Counted from the first letter of the stretch, positions 24,910 through 34,521 are shown. The stretch is 64,000 nt of DNA from an uncultured Schaedlerella sp. (GCA_934435195.1 CAKSAJ010000010.1:30106-94105), one strand, 5' to 3'. Numbers and translations: made by a program. Notes: generated by a model not told the origin, from the letters alone.

Positions 24910-27900
24910 TTACTGCACTTTTGCAATGTCGATCAAAGTCAGTTTCTGAATATCTGTATTTTCAAGACTGGTGATCAGGGCTTTTGCTGTGTCCATTGCT
25001 GTCAATACATTGACACCTGTCTCAATCGCATTTCTTCGGATAATAAATCCATCTTTTGAATGCTCTGCACCCTGTGCCGGAATATCAATAACAAGATCAA
25101 TTTCATGACCAAGAATTAAATCCAGAAGGTTTGGAGACTCCTGTTCAATCTTACGAACCGGAATTGCTTTCACGCCTGCCTCTCTTAAAGTAGCTGCTGT
25201 TCCGCTTGTCGCAAAGATACGATATCCGATATCAGCAAATCTGCGGCCAATCTCCACTGCCTCTTCTTTTTCTTCATCACGAACTGTCATGATCATATTT
25301 TTATATTTCGGTAATTTGATTCCTGCGCCGATAAATGCTTTGTATAATGCTTCGTCAAATGTCTTTGCAATTCCAAGACACTCTCCTGTCGATTTCATTT
25401 CCGGTCCAAGGCTGATATCTGCTCCTCGAATCTTCTCAAATGAGAATACCGGCATTTTAACCGCAATATAATCTGCTTCCTTCTGAAGTCCAGGTGTGTA
25501 GCCTAATTCACGTATTTTCTTACCGATGATAACCTGCGTTGCAAGTGGTACGATTGGAATGCCTGTTACTTTACTGATATATGGCACTGTACGGCTGGAA
25601 CGAGGGTTTACTTCGATTACATATACATCGTCCTCTCCGCATACAATAAACTGAATATTGATCATACCGATTACATGCAGTGATTTTGCGAGTCTTCTTG
25701 TATATTCTGCAATCTTATCCTTTGCTGACTGTGTCAGACTCTGTGCCGGATATACTGAAATACTGTCTCCTGAATGGATACCGGCTCTCTCGATATGCTC
25801 CATGATTCCCGGAATCAAAATATCCTCTCCGTCACATACAGCATCTACTTCAATTTCTTTACCTTGTAAATATTTGTCTACAAGAATTGGGTGATCCTGT
25901 GCAATTCTATTGATGATTCCGATAAATTCATCAATATCATGATCATTGATCGCAATCTGCATACCCTGTCCACCAAGTACGTATGAAGGACGAACCAGTA
26001 CAGGATATCCAAGTCTGTTTGCTACTTCTTTTGCTTCTTCTGCTGTAAATACAGTTCCACCTGTCGGTCTCGGAATCTCACACTCTTCTAGGATTTCATC
26101 AAAGAGCTCTCTGTCCTCTGCTTTGTCTACATTTTCTGCAGATGTTCCAAGAATCGGAACTCCCATCTTCATCAGACTTTCTGTTAATTTAATCGCTGTC
26201 TGTCCACCAAACTGAACAACTGCTCCATCTGGTTTTTCAATATCTACAATGCTTTCCACATCTTCCGGTGTTAATGGCTCAAAATACAACTTATCTGCAA
26301 TATCAAAGTCAGTACTTACTGTCTCCGGGTTGTTATTTACAATAATTGTTTCATAATTTTCTTTTGAAAATGCCCATGTACAATGTACGGAACAGAAGTC
26401 AAACTCTATACCCTGACCGATACGGATTGGGCCGGAACCTAATACCAGTACTTTCTTTTTATCATTTGTCTTCTCGACTTCTGATTCACAACCAAATACA
26501 GAATAGTAATATGGTGTCTCGGCTGCGAACTCAGCTGCACAAGTATCAACCATCTTATATGCTGCTACGATACCATTTGCATGACGCATATCATGAATCT
26601 CACGTTCATCTTTTCCTGTCAAATCGGCAATCACATTGTCTGGGAATTCAATTCTCTTTGCTTCTTTTAAAAGCTCTGGTGTAAGTTCTTCTGTTCTGAG
26701 TCTTTCTTCCATCTCTGTAATAATTGCAAATTTATCGATAAACCAGATATCAATCTTTGTAATATCATGAATCGCCTCATATGACACGCCACGGCGGATT
26801 GCTTCTGCTATTCTCCACATTCTCATATCATCTACTATATGAAGTTCTTCCATCAGATCGTCATCTGACAGATTTGTAAAATCATAAGACATAAGACTGT
26901 CTACATGCTGTTCCAGAGAACGTATTGCTTTCATTAATGCACCTTCAAAGTTATCACAGATACTCATAACTTCTCCGGTTGCTTTCATCTGAGTTGTCAA
27001 TGTTCTCTTTGCACTGATAAATTTATCAAATGGAAGTCTTGGAATTTTTACTACGCAATAATCAAGCATTGGTTCAAAACTTGCATATGTTTTATGTGTG
27101 ATTGCATTTTTAATCTCATCCAAAGTATAACCAAGCGCAATTTTGGCAGCTACTTTTGCAATTGGATAACCTGTCGCTTTGGAAGCCAAAGCAGAAGAAC
27201 GGCTTACACGTGGATTTACTTCAATTACACAATATTCAAATGAATCCGGATTCAAAGCATACTGTACATTACATCCACCTGTGATATTCAATTCGCTGAT
27301 GATATTTAATGCAGAAGTACGGAGCATCTGATACTCTTTATCTCCCAATGTCTGCGATGGTGCTACTACGATACTATCTCCTGTATGAACTCCGACAGGA
27401 TCAATATTTTCCATATTACATACTGTAATGCAGTTTCCTTTACTATCACGCATCACTTCATATTCGATTTCTTTCCAGCCGGCGATACATCTCTCTACCA
27501 AAACCTGTCCTACTCGAGAAAGACGAAGACCATTTTCCAGAATCTCGATAAGCTGCTGTGAATCATGAGCGATACCGCCACCGCTTCCTCCTAATGTATA
27601 TGCCGGACGAAGTACAACCGGATAACCGATGCTATTTGCAAATGCAAGACCATCTTCCACATTCTCGACAACAAGTGAAGCTGCTACAGGTTCCCCGATT
27701 TTTTCCATTGTAGCTTTAAATTCAAGACGGTCCTCTGCCTTTTTAATTGTCTCTGAAGTTGTACCGATCAAACGAACATTATTTTCCTTTAAAAATCCTG
27801 CCTCTTCCAATTCCATTGCAAGATTGAGTCCTGCCTGTCCTCCAAGTGTTGGAAGCACACTGTCAGGCTTCTCTTTTTTAATCAGCTGCTCAACTACTTC

Positions 27901-28113
27901 TATTGTAAGTGGTTCAATATATACGCGGTCTGCAATATCTTTATCTGTCATGATGGTCGCCGGGTTGGAATTCAAAAGAACAACTTCAAGACCTTCCTCC
28001 TTTAATGAACGACATGCCTGTGTTCCTGCATAATCAAACTCCGCTGCCTGTCCGATAACAATCGGACCTGAGCCAATAACCAATACTTTTTTTATACTAT
28101 TATCTCTAGGCAT
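24910..28113 (-). CDS. carB: Carbamoyl-phosphate synthase large chain
   Basis: Makes carbamoyl phosphate from bicarbonate, ammonia and two ATP for pyrimidines and arginine. The two homologous ATP-grasp halves are visible (KKVLVIGSGPIVIGQAAEFD near residue 6 and KKVLVLGSGPIRIGQGIEFD near 553), followed by the C-terminal MGS-like allosteric domain (residues about 930-1067). 1067 residues is full length. Its ATG shares one base with the carA stop (TAATG), so the subunits are translationally coupled. Confidence 0.98.
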   Translation of the reverse strand: MPRDNSIKKVLVIGSGPIVIGQAAEFDYAGTQACRSLKEEGLEVVLLNSNPATIMTDKDIADRVYIEPLTIEVVEQLIKKEKPDSVLPTLGGQAGLNLAMELEEAGFLKENNVRLIGTTSETIKKAEDRLEFKATMEKIGEPVAASLVVENVEDGLAFANSIGYPVVLRPAYTLGGSGGGIAHDSQQLIEILENGLRLSRVGQVLVERCIAGWKEIEYEVMRDSKGNCITVCNMENIDPVGVHTGDSIVVAPSQTLGDKEYQMLRTSALNIISELNITGGCNVQYALNPDSFEYCVIEVNPRVSRSSALASKATGYPIAKVAAKIALGYTLDEIKNAITHKTYASFEPMLDYCVVKIPRLPFDKFISAKRTLTTQMKATGEVMSICDNFEGALMKAIRSLEQHVDSLMSYDFTNLSDDDLMEELHIVDDMRMWRIAEAIRRGVSYEAIHDITKIDIWFIDKFAIITEMEERLRTEELTPELLKEAKRIEFPDNVIADLTGKDEREIHDMRHANGIVAAYKMVDTCAAEFAAETPYYYSVFGCESEVEKTNDKKKVLVLGSGPIRIGQGIEFDFCSVHCTWAFSKENYETIIVNNNPETVSTDFDIADKLYFEPLTPEDVESIVDIEKPDGAVVQFGGQTAIKLTESLMKMGVPILGTSAENVDKAEDRELFDEILEECEIPRPTGGTVFTAEEAKEVANRLGYPVLVRPSYVLGGQGMQIAINDHDIDEFIGIINRIAQDHPILVDKYLQGKEIEVDAVCDGEDILIPGIMEHIERAGIHSGDSISVYPAQSLTQSAKDKIAEYTRRLAKSLHVIGMINIQFIVCGEDDVYVIEVNPRSSRTVPYISKVTGIPIVPLATQVIIGKKIRELGYTPGLQKEADYIAVKMPVFSFEKIRGADISLGPEMKSTGECLGIAKTFDEALYKAFIGAGIKLPKYKNMIMTVRDEEKEEAVEIGRRFADIGYRIFATSGTAATLREAGVKAIPVRKIEQESPNLLDLILGHEIDLVIDIPAQGAEHSKDGFIIRRNAIETGVNVLTAMDTAKALITSLENTDIQKLTLIDIAKVQ

Positions 28114-29183
28114 TATTTGACTCCTCCCATCATATTAATAAATCTGTCGAATAAGTATCCTGAATCCTGTGGTCCAGGGCAAGCCTCCGGATGGAACTGT
28201 ACAGTGAAAATATTCTTTCCTACATATGCAAGGCCTTCATTTGTTCCATCATTAACATTTACAAATGCCGGTACTGCAATATTTGGATCTACGTTTTCAG
28301 CATCTACTACATAACCATGGTTCTGTGATGAAATATATACACGACCTGTCTGTAAATCTTTTACCGGATGATTTCCACCTCTATGTCCGTATTTTAACTT
28401 GTGTGTAGACGCACCCGTAGCAAGGGCCATCAACTGATGTCCTAAACAAATAGCAAATATTGGAATATCTGTATTGTATAATTTCTTGATTTCTTCGATA
28501 ATAGATGTGCAATCTGCCGGATCTCCAGGTCCATTGGATAACATAATTCCGTCAGGATTAGAAGAAATGATTTCTTCTGCTGTTGTATGTGCCGGATAAA
28601 CAGTCACCTCACAACCGCGTTCATTTAATGATTTTGCAATATTATTCTTTGCTCCAAGATCTAAAAGGGCAACTTTTTTCCCTGTTCCCTCTAATGTATA
28701 CTTCTCATCGCAGGTTACTTTAGAAACGACATCACCTACTGTGTAAGCTTTTAATTTAGGAAGAATCTCTTCTAAATTATAATTTTCGTTTGTTGTAATC
28801 ATTCCATTCATGGTACCCTTCTCTCTTAAAACTTTAGTAAGAGCACGAGTATCAATACCAGCAATTCCCGGAATATCCTGTTCTTTTAAGAAATCCTGAA
28901 TTGTTCCCTGGCATCTAAAATTACTAGGAATACGAGATAATTCTTTAACAATATAACCATCCGGCCATGCCTTTCTCGATTCCATGTCTGGTGTAATTCC
29001 ATAATTACCAATCAGTGGATAGGTCATCACAACGGCCTGTCCCGCATAAGAAGGGTCCGTTAACACCTCTAAATATCCTGTCATTGAGGTATTAAATACG
29101 ATTTCACTGATCATATCCTTTGTTGAACCTATGCTTGTTCCAGTAAACACGGTTCCGTCTTCTAAAATTAGAAACGCTTTCAT
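28113..29183 (-). CDS. carA: Carbamoyl-phosphate synthase small chain (glutaminase)
   Basis: The glutamine amidotransferase subunit that supplies ammonia to CarB. An N-terminal CarA domain (KAFLILEDGTVFTGTSIGS) is followed by a class I glutaminase with the nucleophile in FAICLGHQLMALA and VQFHPEACPGP. The ATG at 29183 is chosen because it matches the family start, with AAGGGAG 11 nt upstream. An ATG seven codons earlier has no clear ribosome-binding site. Confidence 0.97.
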   Translation of the reverse strand: MKAFLILEDGTVFTGTSIGSTKDMISEIVFNTSMTGYLEVLTDPSYAGQAVVMTYPLIGNYGITPDMESRKAWPDGYIVKELSRIPSNFRCQGTIQDFLKEQDIPGIAGIDTRALTKVLREKGTMNGMITTNENYNLEEILPKLKAYTVGDVVSKVTCDEKYTLEGTGKKVALLDLGAKNNIAKSLNERGCEVTVYPAHTTAEEIISSNPDGIMLSNGPGDPADCTSIIEEIKKLYNTDIPIFAICLGHQLMALATGASTHKLKYGHRGGNHPVKDLQTGRVYISSQNHGYVVDAENVDPNIAVPAFVNVNDGTNEGLAYVGKNIFTVQFHPEACPGPQDSGYLFDRFINMMGGVK

Positions 29184-29269
29184 CTGTTCATCTGCTCCCT
29201 TCATCTTATTGTGCTATTTTCTTTAAGCATTATAACCTTTATTGTTTTACTTCTGCTCAAATTGTTAAG

Positions 29270-29298
29270 ATTATACTATATCCTTTTTTATAATTCAA
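29270..29298 (-). promoter_or_regulatory. Predicted carAB promoter
   Basis: TTGAAT (29298-29293), a 17-bp spacer and TATAAT (29275-29270). The roughly 80-nt leader shows no PyrR-type attenuator that I can recognise. Confidence 0.6.
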
Positions 29299-29352
29299 CC
29301 GATTTCTAACAGCTTTTTTTTTTGATTTATCTAAAAATTTTTTAGATATTTT

Positions 29353-29400
29353 CAGCTATAAGAATTTCTAAACTTCTATAATTAGTCATTCTTATAGCTG
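29353..29400. repeat. 13-bp inverted repeat with a 22-nt loop
   Basis: CAGCTATAAGAAT (29353-29365) and its exact complement (29388-29400) lie between the SpoIID-like gene and carA. No good U-tract follows on either strand, so it is a doubtful terminator. A second weak hairpin (ATCTAAAAA/TTTTTAGAT, 29329-29347) lies beside it. Confidence 0.5.
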
Positions 29401-29405
29401 TTATT

Positions 29406-30686
29406 TTATCTAAGCTCTGCGATTCTTGACACTCCCACATAAATTTCTGATATTTTATACCAGGTACGATAATCTACCACTCCGGTTTGAGGCAATCCAA
29501 ATACAGATTGGAAAACACGAACAGCTTCTTCTGTCGCCGGTCCATATATCCCATCCACTGCAATTTTAGGAATTAACGGATAGGCTTCTGCCACCACATT
29601 TAATTGTTCTTGTATCTGCCTTACTTTCTCCCCGCTCGCCCCATTTTCCAGATCATATCCCGGCCAGGACGAAGGAATCCCTGACACCTCCTGCGCTGTA
29701 TTAATATAAATATCATCACCATAATAATATCGCAGGATTTCTATTGCCGAATACCCCTGTTCCCCAAGACTTTGACTGCCCCATTGTGTTAACCAGTTCG
29801 GACACTGTACCCTTCTGCCGTCACAATACTGCGTTAATATCGGCTGTCTTACATTCGGTCTGGACAAATAATCTGCGAAAAGTTCATCTACAATCGTTGA
29901 TATCGTATCAAAATAATTCCGCTTAGGAATCCATTTATGATCGAATGCTGTAGATGATGTGATTGTAAAATCGTATCCTCGATTGCGGTAATATTCCGTA
30001 TAAACGCGATTTAACGTAAAAGACATAATTGCCAGCACATTTGCCCGAATTGCATTCTCTGTCCATGTCGCATATATTTCACTCGATGCAACATTTTTAA
30101 TATAATCTTTGTATTTCACATAGTAATTTGTGGCTGTACTGTCCCGTGGCGAACCATCGTGTACGATAACATATTCCGGGATCACTACTCTGCTAAGTAC
30201 AATTTCCCCGCTTTCATTGATTGGCTTTATTTCATCTTCCGGAATTTTAGGAGGGTATTCTCCGTACAATGTATGTGCCGGAATAACATACACTTCCGGC
30301 TCTGCATCTTCTACGAGCGGACGCAGTCGTACATCCTGCAATGCTGTAACATCTGCCAAAATCTCCGCTCCTGCTATGCTGATCGGTTCAAATCCCGGAG
30401 CATTTACCTGCAATGTATATTCTGAATATGGCTGTTCCTCTATTGTCTGGTCCAGACTGTATTCCAATGGTGGCGTATCCAGCTCTACAATCTCCGTCTG
30501 CCCTACCTGGTTCGTCTGCAATTGTTCCAGTGTACTATTTGGCACACCCGTATAAGAGATTGAAATTGTTGCATTTTCAATAGGATAAGCTGTAATTTCT
30601 GATGTTACACTAATTTGCAGTCTGCCCCTGTCCACTGCCTGGTCTTTATTTTGCTGCACACCTTCCTGCATCATTTTCACCAGCAT
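29406..30686 (-). CDS. SpoIID-like protein with peptidoglycan-binding domain
   Basis: A 426-residue protein in three parts. Residues about 20-130 are beta-rich and Ig/carboxypeptidase-regulatory-like (NATISISYTGVPN). Residues about 165-325 resemble the SpoIID/LytB region (PEYVIVHDGSPRDSTATNYY; IKNVASSEIYATWTENAIRA). Residues about 345-420 form a PG_binding_1 repeat (GASGEKVRQIQEQLN; AVDGIYGPATEEAVRVFQ). SpoIID is a lytic transglycosylase in sporulation, but its catalytic residues could not be confirmed here. No signal peptide is visible, so the protein may act in the mother cell or forespore or be exported another way. Likely a cell-wall or spore protein. Confidence 0.75.
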   Translation of the reverse strand: MLVKMMQEGVQQNKDQAVDRGRLQISVTSEITAYPIENATISISYTGVPNSTLEQLQTNQVGQTEIVELDTPPLEYSLDQTIEEQPYSEYTLQVNAPGFEPISIAGAEILADVTALQDVRLRPLVEDAEPEVYVIPAHTLYGEYPPKIPEDEIKPINESGEIVLSRVVIPEYVIVHDGSPRDSTATNYYVKYKDYIKNVASSEIYATWTENAIRANVLAIMSFTLNRVYTEYYRNRGYDFTITSSTAFDHKWIPKRNYFDTISTIVDELFADYLSRPNVRQPILTQYCDGRRVQCPNWLTQWGSQSLGEQGYSAIEILRYYYGDDIYINTAQEVSGIPSSWPGYDLENGASGEKVRQIQEQLNVVAEAYPLIPKIAVDGIYGPATEEAVRVFQSVFGLPQTGVVDYRTWYKISEIYVGVSRIAELR

Positions 30687-30833
30687 AAACGATTACCCTC
30701 TTTGATACTGTTCTTAAGATTTTTACAAACAGTAATATCTACTTTCATACACTCTCTGCTTAGTATATGTTTCCATCTTCCACTTTGTGCATTTTTTCTT
30801 ATTATTTTTTTATACAGCACATCATGTGCTATC

Positions 30834-31985
30834 CTATCTTTCTCTTTCTCCTGTCAATTCTTTGATTACATCCGCAACATGCACCATTTCCTGTATTTTT
30901 CCTACGTTGGAGCCGCAAAATATCAATCCTTGCTCTACATCACCCTTCACCGCATCTACCAATGCCTTTGTTATACAGTATGGAACTTCTGCAGGATTAC
31001 ATTTTGCCAGACATTGATAGCATTTTTGAATTTTACATTTTTCTTTTTCTGTCTTTTCCACAAATGCATTGTGTACTGCACGCCCCGGCAATCCAACCGG
31101 ACTTTTAATTATTTGTACGTCCTCTTCTTTTGCATTCAAATATGCCTGCTTATACGCCTCAGAAGCATCACATTCATAGGTTGCAACAAATCTGCTTGCG
31201 ACCTGTACTCCATCTGCACCTAACTCGAATGCATGCTTCACATCTTTATACTCAAAAACACCACCTGCCATAATCACAGGTATATCACATTGGTATTTTT
31301 CTTCATACTCTTTTTTTAATTTAATAATTTCCTGTATCTCTTCGTCCATTGCAGCCTGTCCTTTTTCATTTGCCTGCTCTATACTTTCTTTATCTTTTCT
31401 CTGCAAATAACCATATTCTTCCAACTCATCCATGTGAAAACCAAGATGTCCTCCTGCTGCCGGACCTTCCACTACAATAAAATCTGCTGTTCGCTTGTAT
31501 TTTCTGTCCCACTGACGAAAAATGAGTCTGCATGCCCTTGCGCTTGATACGATAGGTGCAATTTTAGTTTCACTTCCTTTCACTAATTCCGGAAGCTCCA
31601 GTGGTAATCCTGCCCCACAGATGATTACATCTGCACCTGCTTCCACTGCTGCTTTAACATGTTCCTGATAATGCTTTAATGCAACCATTACATTGACACC
31701 GATCAATCCATGACATTCTCCATTCTCGTCTTTAGCAATTTCTTTTGCACGTTCAATATGCTTGCGTATTGCCTTTAGATTTGCTTTTGCCTGATCCTTT
31801 TCAAATCCCTCTTCATCGTAACCAATCTGTGCTGTGGAAATAATTCCGACACCGCCTTCTTTCGCCACCGCTCCTGCCAGAGAAGAACGACTGACGCCAA
31901 CACCCATTCCCCCCTGGATAATCGGAACTCTTGCTTCTTTCTCTCCGATTTTTAAACTTGGAAATTTTTCTCTTATTTTATTCAT
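30834..31985 (-). CDS. Nitronate monooxygenase/FabK-like flavoenzyme
   Basis: An FMN-dependent TIM-barrel oxidoreductase of the 2-nitropropane dioxygenase family, 383 residues. It starts VPIIQGGMGVGVSRSSLAGAV and has EGPAAGGHLGFH and IPVIMAGGVFEYKDVKHAFELGADGVQVASRF. The same family includes FabK enoyl-ACP reductase. A C-terminal cysteine cluster (C-x4-C-x2-C-x3-C-x7-C, residues about 329-350) could bind a metal or Fe-S centre. GAGG precedes the ATG by 7 nt. A consensus promoter and a FabT-like palindrome lie upstream, so a link to fatty-acid metabolism is worth testing. The annotation of this family as nitronate monooxygenase is often by default. Confidence 0.8.
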   Translation of the reverse strand: MNKIREKFPSLKIGEKEARVPIIQGGMGVGVSRSSLAGAVAKEGGVGIISTAQIGYDEEGFEKDQAKANLKAIRKHIERAKEIAKDENGECHGLIGVNVMVALKHYQEHVKAAVEAGADVIICGAGLPLELPELVKGSETKIAPIVSSARACRLIFRQWDRKYKRTADFIVVEGPAAGGHLGFHMDELEEYGYLQRKDKESIEQANEKGQAAMDEEIQEIIKLKKEYEEKYQCDIPVIMAGGVFEYKDVKHAFELGADGVQVASRFVATYECDASEAYKQAYLNAKEEDVQIIKSPVGLPGRAVHNAFVEKTEKEKCKIQKCYQCLAKCNPAEVPYCITKALVDAVKGDVEQGLIFCGSNVGKIQEMVHVADVIKELTGERER

Positions 31986-32006
31986 TTGATTACCTCATTT
32001 TCATTT

Positions 32007-32023
32007 ATTTTGATATTAAAACT
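32007..32023 (-). promoter_or_regulatory. FabT-like operator
   Basis: The 17-bp imperfect palindrome AGTTTTAATATCAAAAT (minus strand) agrees at 14 of 17 positions with the FabT site I recall from streptococci (AGTTTGACTATCAAATT). It begins at the predicted transcription start. In AT-rich DNA chance matches occur, so confidence is limited. Confidence 0.4.
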
Positions 32024-32030
32024 ATTTTAT

Positions 32031-32059
32031 AATATAAATATTTTTCTTTGAAATGTCAA
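32031..32059 (-). promoter_or_regulatory. Promoter of the FabK/NMO-like gene
   Basis: A consensus TTGACA (32059-32054), a 17-bp spacer and TATATT (32036-32031). Confidence 0.8.
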
Positions 32060-32131
32060 GCTAATCTTGTTTTTATTTCTTTTTTATGTAGTTTTGAATA
32101 CTATATCCTTTCTGGTGAATTATTTTCAGAT

Positions 32132-32171
32132 AAAAAAAGAAGCAGAACACGCTCTGTGTACTCTGCCTCTT
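32132..32171 (-). terminator. Terminator of coaX
   Basis: On the minus strand AAGAGGCAGA pairs with TCTGCTTCTT (one G.U), extended by ACAC/GTGT inside, and is followed by a run of T. It starts just past the coaX stop codon. Confidence 0.9.
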
Positions 32172-32190
32172 ATATCTTCTCTTTTACTAT

Positions 32191-32958
32191 TTATTTTCTA
32201 TTTTTTTCGTAAATAATCTGCAACCCTTTTAATAACAGCTCCTCGTCTATGATCATCTTTCTCTTGCAATATGGGACTACTTTATTCGCCAGACCACCGG
32301 TTGCAATGACCGTTATTGATTGTCCGAGCTCTTCTTCCAAACGATCAATAATGCCATCCAGCGCTGCTGCATTTGAATAAATAACTCCGCTCTTCATACA
32401 ATCTATCGTATTTTTACCGATTATTTTTTTCGGAGCTTCCAGACCAATTCCCTGAAGCTGAGATGCATTGGAAGTTAATGCATTCAATGAAACATTGATG
32501 CCTGGATAAATCATACCTCCTAAATAATTTTTCTTTTCATCAATGACACAAACTGTTGTAGCCGTTCCAAGATCACATACTGCAAGTGGAGTTGGATATT
32601 GTGCAATTGCAGCTACTGCTCCTGCCACAAGATCGCTTCCAAGCTGGGATGGATTATCGATCAAAATATTTAATCCTGTTTTTACTCCCGGTCCGATAAC
32701 TAACGTTTCTCTTTTCAAAATCTTCTCTGCTGCTTCTTTAACCACATAAGTAATCTGCGGAACTACAGAGCAAATGATTGCCCCATCTAATGTCTCTACA
32801 TCAATTCCATGAATATCAAGTACCATCTTAATATCAATTGCATATTCCAATTCCATTTTTGTCTTATTTGTGGCAAGTCTTTCAATAAAATATGTCTTAT
32901 GATTATCTACACATCCGAGAACAATATTTGTGTTGCCTATATCAATTGCTAAAATCAT
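32191..32958 (-). CDS. coaX: Type III pantothenate kinase
   Basis: Phosphorylates pantothenate, the first step of coenzyme A synthesis. The ASKHA-fold motifs are present: LAIDIGNTNIVLG at the start, AVCDLGTATTVCVID, and GGMIYPGINVS. The ATG at 32958 is chosen: AGGAG lies 7 nt upstream and the family begins exactly here. The frame is open for 53 more codons upstream, but these are unrelated and overlap the MATE gene. 255 residues is typical. It follows the MATE gene by 77 nt on the same strand. Confidence 0.96.
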   Translation of the reverse strand: MILAIDIGNTNIVLGCVDNHKTYFIERLATNKTKMELEYAIDIKMVLDIHGIDVETLDGAIICSVVPQITYVVKEAAEKILKRETLVIGPGVKTGLNILIDNPSQLGSDLVAGAVAAIAQYPTPLAVCDLGTATTVCVIDEKKNYLGGMIYPGINVSLNALTSNASQLQGIGLEAPKKIIGKNTIDCMKSGVIYSNAAALDGIIDRLEEELGQSITVIATGGLANKVVPYCKRKMIIDEELLLKGLQIIYEKNRK

Positions 32959-33035
32959 ATGAATTCTCCTTCTTTTATTACCAAATCCAATTTGTCTTTG
33001 TAAATTATAACATGTCCTTTTAAAGTTCAAAAGTA

Positions 33036-34364
33036 TTATTCTTTCACTTTTCCATTTTTTACTTTTTGATAAAAAATAATCGTCAATACTGTTGCAACGA
33101 TCCAACCAAACGGCCATGCCATCCAGATTCCTGTACTACCGAAACGAGATGATAAAACAAGTGCAAAACAAATTCGCAGAATCAAATCCGGTACTGTTGC
33201 GATAATGAAATACATCATTGCGCCTGCACCTCTGATAATTCCGTCCGTCATCAATTTTACCGCTATAATAAAATATAGTGGAGAAACGATTCTTAAAAAA
33301 GAGATTCCTGCCTGGATTGCCTCCATACTTCCATCATCCAAAAATAAGCCCATCATCTGACGACTAAATATAAAATATAATACAAAAAATGGAATCACTG
33401 TAATCTCTGACAGTTTAACTCCTGTTTTAAACCCCAATGGGATCCGTTCCTGCTTTCCTGCTCCAATGTTTTGTGCTGTATAACTGGATAAACAAGAACC
33501 CAGACACATAAATGTATTGATTGCAAATGTATTTAACTTGATTGCTCCCGAATATCCGGCAATCACTGATGAGCCAAATCGATTCACAATATCTTGAACA
33601 AATAAATTTCCTACACTTAATACACTTTGCTGAATAATACTCGGAACTGCAATCTCGATAATCTGCCACAATAAGTGTTTATCCACAAATGGCTGTTTTT
33701 CATTCGATATATGCCTAAGTCGCACAGACATTGTAACAAGAGCAAGAATTGCTGCACCTCCCTGTGCTATAAATGTTGCCCAGGCAACTCCGGCGACTCC
33801 CCAGTAAAGCTTCGCAACAAATATGTAATCTAATATAATATTTCCGATTGAAGAACCGATCAAAAAATATAATGGTGTCTTTGAATCTCCCCATGCTGTA
33901 AATACACCTGTGCAAACATTATAAAACATCAGAAAGAAAAAGCCGAACACATAGATCCGTAAATATAAAATTCCTTCTGCCATAATGTTTTCCGGCGTAT
34001 GTATCACACTCATCATCCACCTGCAACAAAATACCCCAAATATGCAAAGTATCATGCTAAGCAGCAAGCACGCTGTCAATGCAGTGGTCACTGCACGTTT
34101 GACACCCTTTTTATCTCCTGCTCCAAACAATCTTGAAACAACTACCGATGTTCCGAGATTCATTCCTACTGCAAAAGCCATAAAAATGATCGTAATCGGA
34201 TAAGATGCCCCGACAGCTGCCAATGCATCCTCCCCTGCAAATCTTCCGACGATCACACTGTCAGCAATATTATAAAATTGCTGAAACATCACACTTATCA
34301 TCATTGGCAGCAGAAACTTCCATAATGTTTTATCAGGATGTTCCTTTGTCAGATCCATTACCAT
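33036..34364 (-). CDS. MATE family efflux transporter
   Basis: A multidrug and toxin extrusion-type secondary exporter with twelve predicted membrane helices. The N-terminal repeat shows PMMISVMFQQFYNIADSVIVGRFAG and the second repeat begins near residue 235. The ATG at 34364 is chosen, with GGAGGG 8 nt upstream; the earlier in-frame start lacks a ribosome-binding site. About 442 residues is normal. The family uses Na+ or H+ gradients. The substrate cannot be read from sequence. Confidence 0.9.
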   Translation of the reverse strand: MVMDLTKEHPDKTLWKFLLPMMISVMFQQFYNIADSVIVGRFAGEDALAAVGASYPITIIFMAFAVGMNLGTSVVVSRLFGAGDKKGVKRAVTTALTACLLLSMILCIFGVFCCRWMMSVIHTPENIMAEGILYLRIYVFGFFFLMFYNVCTGVFTAWGDSKTPLYFLIGSSIGNIILDYIFVAKLYWGVAGVAWATFIAQGGAAILALVTMSVRLRHISNEKQPFVDKHLLWQIIEIAVPSIIQQSVLSVGNLFVQDIVNRFGSSVIAGYSGAIKLNTFAINTFMCLGSCLSSYTAQNIGAGKQERIPLGFKTGVKLSEITVIPFFVLYFIFSRQMMGLFLDDGSMEAIQAGISFLRIVSPLYFIIAVKLMTDGIIRGAGAMMYFIIATVPDLILRICFALVLSSRFGSTGIWMAWPFGWIVATVLTIIFYQKVKNGKVKE

Positions 34365-34418
34365 TTTTATCCCTCCCTCTGCCACTGTTTTTATAATATA
34401 GAACAGTAACATTTTTTC

Positions 34419-34447
34419 ATTGTATCACTTCTTTATATAAATGATAA
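34419..34447 (-). promoter_or_regulatory. Predicted promoter of the MATE/coaX transcript
   Basis: TTATCA (34447-34442), a 17-bp spacer and TACAAT (34424-34419) with extended TGA. The leader holds an ACTGTT/AACAGT inverted pair (34384-34407). Confidence 0.5.
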
Positions 34448-34492
34448 CATATTTTACAAAGATATTTTTACAAGATATTTTTAATTCCCATC

Positions 34493-34521
34493 TGGTCATA
34501 TGGACATGAAATTGCTATAAT
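34493..34521 (+). promoter_or_regulatory. Predicted promoter of the Lon-like ATPase gene
   Basis: TGGTCA (34493-34498), a 17-bp spacer and TATAAT (34516-34521) with extended TGC. The start point would be near 34528, so the structured element at 34580-34721 would be transcribed as part of a leader of about 220 nt. Confidence 0.6.

Noticed and set aside
32959..33117. N-terminal extension of coaX by 53 codons
   Set aside because: The extension overlaps the MATE gene, is unlike pantothenate kinases, and an excellent ribosome-binding site precedes the internal ATG.
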